Of a stretch of DNA of 64,000 nt, positions 23,574 to 29,584 are shown piece by piece. Source of the stretch: JAJXZP01 sp963787185. GTDB taxonomy: Bacteria; Spirochaetota; Spirochaetia; Treponematales; Rectinemataceae. The stretch lies in NCBI GenBank assembly GCA_963787185.1, contig CAWBCC010000021.1:62001-126000 (forward strand), in the 5' to 3' direction. Position 1 is the first letter of the stretch; each line of letters opens with the position of its first letter. The translations under genes were made by a program, and so were the position numbers. The notes below the pieces were generated by a model, which saw only the letters and a list, made by a program, of their open reading frames with translations, was not told the origin of the DNA and did not search any database.

Positions 23574-24704
23574 CTAAGGTGTGGTAGCAGGTTTCCACTC
23601 ACTGGCCATTTTTTGTGCTTCGGCGACTTGTTCCGGAGTCATCAACTTTGCTACATGATCTCGACCTATGCTAGCAGCCTTTTGTCCTACTCCATCTGTC
23701 GCGGGGAAACGCGAAGCTGCGATATTGTACCACATATGAGCTAAAACATAATTCTGGGGTATGCCCTTCCCGGTTTCATACATCATACCAAGTAGGAATT
23801 GTGATCGAACCTCACCTTGATCAGCCGCCTTTTGCCACCACTCCACAGCCGCGGCATTGTCCTGCGGCAAACCTTTGCCATTATAGTACATGGTTCCGAG
23901 CTTATATTGGGCCTCGGCATATCCCTGGTCCGCGGCTTTATTGACCCACTTGGCTTCTTCCGAGAAGTCCTGTGGCACAACTAAACCATTCTCATAAAAA
24001 ACAGCCATGCCAAATTGCGCAACGGAGTTCCCTTGGTCAGCGGCCTTTTTGAACCATTTTTCAGATTCAGCGTAGTCTTGACCAATACCTAAACCTTGAA
24101 AGTACGCCTTCCCGAGGTTGAACTGTGCGTCTGCATCTCCCTGATCAGCCGCCTTTTGCCACCACTCCACAGCCGCGGCATCGTCCTGCGGTAAACCTTT
24201 GCCTTCGTGGTACATACCGCCAAGCTTGGCCTGAGCCATGGCAAGTCCACGATCAGCGGCCTTACCATACCATTTCGCTGCTTCCGTGTAGTCCTTTTCC
24301 ATGCCTGTGCCACTCTCATAAAAAGTTCCGAGAAGGGCTTGTGCAACAGCATCACCTTGATCGGCAGCCTGACGGAAGCATTTCAAAGCCTCGGTATAAT
24401 CTTGAGGCACGCCATGGCCGTAGTAGTACAAACTCCCCATCATACCTTGAGCCCAGACTTCGCCCTTTTCAGCAAGAGGACGGACAATTGTCAATTCTGC
24501 GGCATAATCTTTTCGCGCGTCCGCCGCCATCGCATCATCATACGGGTCCGCTGAAAGCGAATCGTCCTGACCTAATGGTTTTGCAAGCTTGGTAAGGTCT
24601 TGGGGAGGATTAGACGATACGCCCCCTTGGGAGGATGGAGCACCACTCTGTCCATATACCAATGCCTGTAAGAAGCAAAAAAGAATTAACACCTCTGCTT
24701 TCAT
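23574..24704 (-). CDS. Secreted Sel1-repeat protein (element cargo)
   Basis: 376 aa with a signal peptide (MKAEVLILFCFLQALVYGQS) and about seven 36-residue Sel1/TPR-like repeats from residue 75 to 340, each with the pattern A...LG..Y..G.G...D...A..W..KAADQG. Repeats such as WWQKAADQG occur nearly identically several times. Sel1 proteins mediate protein-protein contacts in the periplasm or outside the cell. The start at 24704 has GGAGGG nine bases upstream. It is AT-richer than the flanking chromosome and lies next to the IS256-type element. Role as cargo (for example, surface or defence) cannot be told. Confidence 0.85.
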   Translation of the reverse strand: MKAEVLILFCFLQALVYGQSGAPSSQGGVSSNPPQDLTKLAKPLGQDDSLSADPYDDAMAADARKDYAAELTIVRPLAEKGEVWAQGMMGSLYYYGHGVPQDYTEALKCFRQAADQGDAVAQALLGTFYESGTGMEKDYTEAAKWYGKAADRGLAMAQAKLGGMYHEGKGLPQDDAAAVEWWQKAADQGDADAQFNLGKAYFQGLGIGQDYAESEKWFKKAADQGNSVAQFGMAVFYENGLVVPQDFSEEAKWVNKAADQGYAEAQYKLGTMYYNGKGLPQDNAAAVEWWQKAADQGEVRSQFLLGMMYETGKGIPQNYVLAHMWYNIAASRFPATDGVGQKAASIGRDHVAKLMTPEQVAEAQKMASEWKPATTP

Positions 24705-24773
24705 GAATCTTCGCCCTCCGGTCTCCAAGTCTGCTTCGCTTCGTCGAAGACCCAATCGAGATATTGTCAATAG

Positions 24774-26138
24774 TTGTGGATTGGAAATCTGAACTATTTT
24801 CCGGTCAGGCCGCCGCTTCATCAACCCGCTCTCCATTCACAAACTTTACTCCCGCTTCCACGAGTGGGATGAATTTGAATCCGTCTAACTTGCGCCAACC
24901 CTGTTCTGCCTCCCTGCAAAGCTTGTAGACCATTGCCAGCGTTGCCTTGCGAGTCCCGTTGCCCTTCGTTCGCCGGTGGCGTAGGCGTACCGTCGCGAAG
25001 GTCGACTCGATGGGGTTCGTGGTGCGCAGGTGGAGCCAATGAGCGGCAGGGAAATCGTAGAAGGCGAAGAGGTCGTCCTTGTCCTTCACCAGACATTCCA
25101 CGGCCTTCGGGTACTTGTCGCCGAAGGAATTGACGAAGAGGTCGAAGGCTTTGAGCGCGTCCTCACGGGTGGGCGCAAGGTACTGGTCATGCAACATTCC
25201 CTTGGCCTTCGCCTGGAGCGACTTGGGGAGCTTGTCCAAAACGTTCCCGGTCTTGTGGAACCAGCACCGCTGGATACGCGTCTCTGGCCATACCTCCGCG
25301 GCGGCGGCCTGGAAGCCCATCGCGCCATCGCATACTGCGAGCACCGGCGCTTTCTCAAGCCCACGGGAGCGCAGATCGAGGAGAATCTCCTTCCACGACT
25401 GCGCACTTTCGCGGTAGCCATCGGATACAGCAAGCAATTCCTTGTTGCCGAATGAATCGGCGCCCATGACGACGAGCAGACAGGCGCGTTCGTCCTCAAG
25501 CCGCGCATTGCAATACACGCCGTCTGCCCAGACGTAGACATAGCGTTTCCCTGCAAGGTCCCGTCTCGACCACTCCCCGTACTCCTCGGTCCATATCTCC
25601 TTCAGGCGCACGACGGTACTCGCCGAAAGTCCCTTCGCCTGAGGACCAAGGATCGCCTCCAACGCCGTCGGAAAGTCGTCGGTTGAGATGCCTTTGAGAT
25701 ACAGCACCGGCACGAGGGTATCGATGCTTGGCGCCCGCCGCATGAAGGGTGGGAGTATCCGGCTCGTGAACCGCTGCTCTCCCCTGGCGCTCAATGCCCG
25801 GTCATCCACGCGGGGACGCGTGATGGCAATCGGCCCCGCTCCGGTGAGCACGGTTCGCTCGGGCATGACGCCATTTCTCACCACCAGACGTTTCCCCTCC
25901 TCGTCGACGAGATTCTTGAACCGCGAAAGATGCTCCTCAATCTCTGCCTCCAACGCGGCTTGCAGCATCTTCCTCGCCCCTTCACGCACGATGATTTCCA
26001 GCGCCCCCATGGTCTCGGGCGTTGCCTTGATTCGAGTCTCGATGATAGTCTTGCTCACGGACGTTCTCCTTCCCGGCGGTTGTGTTTGGCGACAAAACCT
26101 TACCGTGAAGAAACGTCCGTTTTCTATTCCGTCCACAA
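24774..26138 (-). mobile_element. IS256-family insertion sequence
   Basis: About 1365 bp. Outer ends share TTGTGGA: 24774-24780 on the plus strand and 26132-26138 on the minus strand, followed by related GGAA segments, as imperfect terminal inverted repeats. No convincing 8-9 bp target duplication is seen. It carries one transposase gene reading leftward. Confidence 0.75.
24805..26058 (-). CDS. IS256-family (Mutator-type) transposase
   Basis: 417-aa transposase. First catalytic Asp in YVYVWADGVYCNAR, second in VLAVCDGAMGFQAA, followed by QRCWFHKTGNVLDKLP (the C..H family motif), and the Glu in TNPIESTFATVRLR. All are intact and the gene is full length. The start is a GTG at 26058 (VSKTIIETRIK) preceded by AAGGAGAA; the longer frame would begin in the terminal repeat. 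Probably functional. Confidence 0.92.
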   Translation of the reverse strand: MSKTIIETRIKATPETMGALEIIVREGARKMLQAALEAEIEEHLSRFKNLVDEEGKRLVVRNGVMPERTVLTGAGPIAITRPRVDDRALSARGEQRFTSRILPPFMRRAPSIDTLVPVLYLKGISTDDFPTALEAILGPQAKGLSASTVVRLKEIWTEEYGEWSRRDLAGKRYVYVWADGVYCNARLEDERACLLVVMGADSFGNKELLAVSDGYRESAQSWKEILLDLRSRGLEKAPVLAVCDGAMGFQAAAAEVWPETRIQRCWFHKTGNVLDKLPKSLQAKAKGMLHDQYLAPTREDALKAFDLFVNSFGDKYPKAVECLVKDKDDLFAFYDFPAAHWLHLRTTNPIESTFATVRLRHRRTKGNGTRKATLAMVYKLCREAEQGWRKLDGFKFIPLVEAGVKFVNGERVDEAAA

Positions 26139-26145
26139 GAATCGA

Positions 26146-26880
26146 TCATATCTCGACCCAATCCTTGCCCGTGTACTGCTGCTGCTTTAGAACCCATTTG
26201 GGCTTTTCGCGGAAATCGGCTATACTTGACTCATTCTGAACAACGGACTGGGTTTGCTGTGTCGCTATTTCATCCCGCTGGATATTGTGATTTCGTTCGG
26301 TTTTCAATTCAGTCAAGACAATCCCAAATTGTATTGTCAAATCAATAAGCATTATGGAAACAAAAACCAAAATTAATATCCCGAAGGATGAACGCAATAT
26401 TACTGCAATAAGCCCAATCACAATACATGCAATTTCACAAAAGAAAACCGAGAAAGCAGAGAATGGATTTCCACCAGCCTGTTCATCTGCTTGTCCAAGA
26501 TAGGCCCATGGTCCCGTTGCAACGCCATAAGCCCAAATTGTTAAGGGTATTCTTGAAGCGGAATCTGCACCAGCCAAGCAGATCGCAAAAATGCCCAGGC
26601 ACCAGACTGATATAAGAGTGACAAGAAAAGCTCCATTCAAAAAAACAAAAAACAACCCGAGCCCGTTCTTTCCTCTTTCAGAAAGGCGTATAGCGGGTGT
26701 TCCAAATAATGCCCCTCCCACTAATAACATAAGACTAATCGGCTTACCGCCGAAAAAACCCAATAATGCACCTAAAATGAGAATAGGCCACTTATGGAGA
26801 AAAGCGAGCCAGATTCCAGAAGCCAGACCGCCAACGAGATTCAGGATCATTAGGGGAAGCATTAGTAATGACATTTTCAC
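26146..26880 (-). CDS. Polytopic membrane protein, hypothetical (element cargo)
   Basis: 244 aa with about five or six hydrophobic helices (MSLLMLPLMILNLVGGLASG; WPILILGALLGFFGG; FFVFLNGAFLVTLISVWCLG; FFCEIACIVIGLIAVIL; FGILILVFVSIMLIDLTIQF) and a hydrophilic cytoplasmic tail of about 55 residues. No family recognised. Base use is AT-rich, unlike the chromosome. Its stop lies eight bases from the IS256 end, so the original C-terminus may have been changed by the insertion. Diverges from the XRE regulator at 27054. Confidence 0.65.
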   Translation of the reverse strand: MKMSLLMLPLMILNLVGGLASGIWLAFLHKWPILILGALLGFFGGKPISLMLLVGGALFGTPAIRLSERGKNGLGLFFVFLNGAFLVTLISVWCLGIFAICLAGADSASRIPLTIWAYGVATGPWAYLGQADEQAGGNPFSAFSVFFCEIACIVIGLIAVILRSSFGILILVFVSIMLIDLTIQFGIVLTELKTERNHNIQRDEIATQQTQSVVQNESSIADFREKPKWVLKQQQYTGKDWVEI

Positions 26881-27053
26881 CCCCCAATTTGCAATTCGAG
26901 TGAGACATTCTCAACTCTATCCTTATCCGTGCCCTAAGCCTCGTTTATCCTCAATATTTGTCAATCTCTATTGGTAATAATGTTCACCCGTCATAAGATT
27001 ATTGTCAAGGTCCTTCTTTAAGCAACAATGAGAACTCGCTTAGAGAGGGGGCC

Positions 27054-27380
27054 ATGGCTACTGCACGAGAGCTATTAGCTCAAAATATGAAGACGGCGCG
27101 GGCCCGGCTCGGCTACTCCCAAATGAAGCTGGCCGAGAAAGTCGGCTGTTCAACCTCGCTAGTCGGCGACATTGAAATCTGCAAAAAGTTCCCCTCGGCT
27201 GAGAACCTTGACCGGATCGCTAAAGCTCTCGCCCTTCACACATTTGAGCTCTTTTACGACTCCAAGGAATCTAGGGCCAAGCTGCAAGAACACGAAAACT
27301 TAGCTTCGCTCATGCTTACGTTGAAAGATTCAATCGCCCTCGAAATCGAGACAGCCTTCACCGATTATTTGAAGCGGTAA
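27054..27380 (+). CDS. XRE-family helix-turn-helix regulator
   Basis: 108-aa Cro/CI-type regulator: HTH over residues 8-60 (LGYSQMKLAEKVGCSTSLVG, then ICKKFPSAENLDRIAKAL) with a short C-terminal helical tail. It is the only plus-strand gene of the element and diverges from the membrane-protein gene. Likely the element's master repressor or a cargo regulator. GAGGGGGCC lies before the ATG at 27054. Confidence 0.85.
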   Translation: MATARELLAQNMKTARARLGYSQMKLAEKVGCSTSLVGDIEICKKFPSAENLDRIAKALALHTFELFYDSKESRAKLQEHENLASLMLTLKDSIALEIETAFTDYLKR

Positions 27381-27500
27381 GCCTTCGCCAAGGCTCACCT
27401 TCTACCGGGCATTCCCCGCGTTCCCCAGCCTTGGGCCATGCCCAACACGTCCAAGGACTAGGCCCTCCTTGGAAGCCCGAGCGGATGCAAGCATTTTGAG

Positions 27501-27860
27501 CTATCCGGCCCGTTTGGACGGCCAGAGAAGCCCCCGACGCCGTTCCTTCTCTGCCTCGGATAGGGGAGTCTTGCCCTTATGGCGTTTGAACCACGATTCG
27601 AGCGCTTCGTCTCGCGGCCGTTCGGGATCGAGGCCCCGGAGTGTCTTGGTAACGGCGATATTCCGCCGCAGCATCGAAGCCGTGAAGCACGTCTCCGAGC
27701 CGATCCCGGCCCGAGCAATCCGCCGTTGTCGCGCCGCGAAGTCCACGCCTTGACGCTTACATATCTCTTCACCGGCAAACCATTCGCCGTTCTCAAGGCT
27801 GGCCGGGTCCTCGGGGCAGAGAGGAGCCGAGCACGTCGCGAAGTGAGGGCAGCGGTTCAT
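27501..27860 (-). CDS. Element-specific Cys-motif protein, paralogue B
   Basis: 119 aa, paralogous to 21415-21930: CPHFATCSAPLCPED, FAGEEICKRQGVDFAARQRR, then AGIGSETCFTASMLRRNIAV and KTLRGLDPERP are shared almost residue for residue. Start at 27860 with GAAGG seven bases upstream and a four-base ATGA overlap with the gene before it. It is the third gene of the integrase operon and lacks the C-terminal extension of A. The two copies, one in the replication operon and one in the integration operon, suggest duplicate regulators of these two modules (inference). Confidence 0.65.
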   Translation of the reverse strand: MNRCPHFATCSAPLCPEDPASLENGEWFAGEEICKRQGVDFAARQRRIARAGIGSETCFTASMLRRNIAVTKTLRGLDPERPRDEALESWFKRHKGKTPLSEAEKERRRGLLWPSKRAG

Positions 27861-28030
27861 AGCCCTTCCTCCACGGCCAGTTCGTCTAGGATTTCGATAG
27901 CCTGTTTCAACCCGTCGTAACGCCCCGAGGCGAAAGCCCCGGAGGGCGTGTCTTTGTCGACTTTGTAGACTCGGAGCGCATCGGCCCGAGCGTCCGCGAG
28001 TCGGTCCCGGAGAATATCGAGGGCCGTCAT
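27857..28030 (-). CDS. Small overlapping protein between integrase and paralogue B
   Basis: 57-aa frame starting MTALDILRDRLADARADALR and ending ILDELAVEEGL. Its ATG overlaps the integrase TGA (28027-28030) and its TGA overlaps the next ATG (27857-27860), so three cistrons are chained by ATGA junctions, strong evidence that it is translated. The middle TPSGAFASGRYDGLKQAIEI is typical of small phage proteins. No family recognised. Confidence 0.6.
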   Translation of the reverse strand: MTALDILRDRLADARADALRVYKVDKDTPSGAFASGRYDGLKQAIEILDELAVEEGL

Positions 28031-29184
28031 ACCGCACCACCTGCGACCTTCTCGGCCTTCGGCACTATGGCTTTTTCGAGGGCCTCACGCGCTTTCTGGA
28101 AGTCCACGAGTCCCTCGGAATGCGTATACCTCTGAACCATTGCAAGGCCCTTATGACCAGAAAGACGGGCAACTATGAAATCAGGAAGGCCCGCGTTTTG
28201 CGATAGGCTTACGTAGGTATGGCGAAGGCCATGAAAGACGAGATTTCGACGCTTCCGCTCATCGGCGTCAATTCCAATAGTGTCTAGAATCCGATGGAAC
28301 GCGCGGCCTATTGTTATCACGTTGCATGGTTGATCCGGGCTGGCAAAGTTAGGAATCACGAAGCGTCCGGCAGGGTAGAACTTCCGACATTCCCGGATTG
28401 CTTCGAGAACAGGCTCAGGGGCGGGGATAGTGCGCGAGCTTCCGCACTTTGGGGCCTTGATTCCCTCTTTCGTGAAAACCACGTTATGGCATATCGAAAG
28501 GGTTCCTTTCTCGAAATCGACGTCATCGAATTGGAGCCCCCGAACCTCGCCCTTCCTGAGCCCGCACAAGGCGCCCAAGAGCACGGCCAGACGGGCGCGC
28601 GGGTCGTTCTCGACCTGAACGATCTTCGAAAGCTCCTCGGGCGTAAGGATGCCACGTTCCCGCGGTTTCTGTTCGTGGTGCTCGACTTCGATTAGGGCGT
28701 TGGCGAGGTGGTACTTTTTGCAGAATACCGTATACGGTCGGCGGATAGCCTCGATGCCGAGATTGATAGTACGGGGATTGATACCTTTCTCGGCCAAACC
28801 GTCGGCGTACTCTTCCAGGCCTTCAGCCGTCAGGTCGGCGAGAAGCTTTCCTTCGAGATAGGTTTCAAAGTGCTTGAGATTCCAGAGCCCCGATTGACGG
28901 TATGACTCGGAGAGCGGCCGTCCCTTGAGGGCGCGTGACTTGAAATAGGATGAAGCCTCGCTCCAAAAATCCCGGACGTAGTCAAGCGCCGGAGGGTTGG
29001 CGCTTGAGGGCAGAATCCCGCGCTTTAGGTCCTCCTCGGCAAACCGGCAAGCCTGCGCGCGAGTCTTCGCCTCCGGGTAACTCTTGGATTTAAGAGTTAC
29101 CCCGTCTTCGGCGAGGAACCTAGCTTGAAAGTAGACTTTCCCGGCGCGGTTGCGCCTCTTGATAGTCCGATACGGAAGCCGCAT
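28027..29184 (-). CDS. int: Tyrosine-recombinase integrase of the element
   Basis: 385-aa phage-type integrase that recombines the element att site with the tRNA-Pro 3' end. Domains: N-terminal arm-binding (about 1-60), core-binding (65-175) and catalytic (180-370). Catalytic residues visible: Arg in GALCGLRKGEVRG, HxxR in VFHGLRHTYVS, His in LSGHKGLAM and the nucleophile Tyr in VQRYTHSEG. Complete and without frameshift. Starts 112 bp from the tRNA 3' end, the normal place for such an enzyme, and leads an operon with two small genes. Confidence 0.95.
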   Translation of the reverse strand: MRLPYRTIKRRNRAGKVYFQARFLAEDGVTLKSKSYPEAKTRAQACRFAEEDLKRGILPSSANPPALDYVRDFWSEASSYFKSRALKGRPLSESYRQSGLWNLKHFETYLEGKLLADLTAEGLEEYADGLAEKGINPRTINLGIEAIRRPYTVFCKKYHLANALIEVEHHEQKPRERGILTPEELSKIVQVENDPRARLAVLLGALCGLRKGEVRGLQFDDVDFEKGTLSICHNVVFTKEGIKAPKCGSSRTIPAPEPVLEAIRECRKFYPAGRFVIPNFASPDQPCNVITIGRAFHRILDTIGIDADERKRRNLVFHGLRHTYVSLSQNAGLPDFIVARLSGHKGLAMVQRYTHSEGLVDFQKAREALEKAIVPKAEKVAGGAV

Positions 29185-29205
29185 AGCGTCCCCTTTTGTC
29201 GCTCA

Positions 29206-29226
29206 TGGTGCAAACCATGGTGCAAC
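29206..29226. promoter_or_regulatory. Probable integrase arm-type site, right
   Basis: Paired TGGTGCAAAC/TGGTGCAAC, 19 of 21 bases identical to the left copy at 20449-20469 and in the same orientation. It lies between the integrase start and the att core, where it may also overlap the integrase promoter. Confidence 0.6.
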
Positions 29227-29264
29227 ATAGTGGAATGTGCGGTCTCCGGTATTCGGTCGACCTG

Positions 29265-29291
29265 TAAAACCCCTATAAACAAAGGGTTTTA
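29265..29291 (-). terminator. Terminator-like hairpin after tRNA-Pro
   Basis: Stem TAAAACCC (29265-29272) with GGGTTTTA (29284-29291). On the minus strand it lies five bases after tRNA-Pro and ends in a T run. It is carried by the element, so integration supplies a new 3' end for the tRNA transcript. Confidence 0.55.
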
Positions 29292-29295
29292 TTAG

Positions 29296-29368
29296 TCGGG
29301 CTGAGTGGATTTGAACCACCGATCTCTTGGTCCCGAACCAAGCGCGCTAGCCCCTGCGCTACAGCCCG
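29296..29368 (-). tRNA. tRNA-Pro (anticodon CGG)
   Basis: 73-nt cloverleaf without encoded CCA: acceptor CGGGCTG/CAGCCCG, D arm GCGC/GCGC, anticodon stem CTTGG/CCAAG with loop TTCGGGA (anticodon CGG), T stem GGTGG/CCACT with loop TTCAAAT, discriminator A. Its last 45 nt are the attachment site of the adjacent element and are duplicated at 20254-20298. Confidence 0.95.
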
Positions 29369-29374
29369 AATGAA

Positions 29375-29400
29375 AAAGCCCGTCGGGACTGACGGGCTTT
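29375..29400 (-). terminator. Terminator between tRNA-Asp and tRNA-Pro
   Basis: AAAGCCCGTC (29375-29384) pairs with GACGGGCTTT (29391-29400); on the minus strand the stem is followed by TTTTTCATT. It follows tRNA-Asp and directly precedes tRNA-Pro. Confidence 0.65.
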
Positions 29401-29401
29401 A

Positions 29402-29476
29402 CGGGAGCGACGGGGCTTGAACCCGCGATCTCCGGCTTGACAGGCCGGCGCGATAAACCAGCTTCGCCACGCCCCC
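29402..29476 (-). tRNA. tRNA-Asp (anticodon GTC)
   Basis: 75-nt cloverleaf: acceptor GGGGGCG/CGCTCCC (one G-U), D arm GCGA/TCGC, anticodon stem CCGGC/GCCGG with loop CTGTCAA (GTC), T stem GCGGG/CCCGT with loop TTCAAGC, discriminator G as usual for Asp. No encoded CCA. Confidence 0.95.
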
Positions 29477-29584
29477 GTGTCGTTTCCGACGAAGATGGAT
29501 GATACCTGGAGCCCCCGCCAATGTCAAGTGAAGGGGCTGGGGCTATTCCCAAAGTCGGACGACTTTGGGAATAGCCACCCTACT

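Larger units (their letters stand above)
20254..29340. mobile_element. Integrative element in tRNA-Pro (9.04 kb between att repeats)
   Basis: Bounded by a 45-bp direct repeat equal to the 3' part of tRNA-Pro(CGG). It contains a complete integrase next to the intact tRNA, a probable excisionase, a II/X-type replication initiator, an XRE regulator, two paralogous unknown proteins, small proteins, and cargo including an IS256-family element. No conjugation, capsid or portal gene is seen, so it is a small integrative (perhaps mobilisable or satellite-like) element. Excision would remove 9042 bp and leave an intact tRNA-Pro. Confidence 0.85.

Noticed and set aside
24765..26147. Target-site duplication of the IS256-type element
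   Set aside because: No convincing 8-9 bp match at the borders.
20254..29340. Complete inovirus prophage
   Set aside because: A II/X-type initiator is present, but no Zot-like assembly ATPase, small coat protein or ssDNA-binding protein was found.
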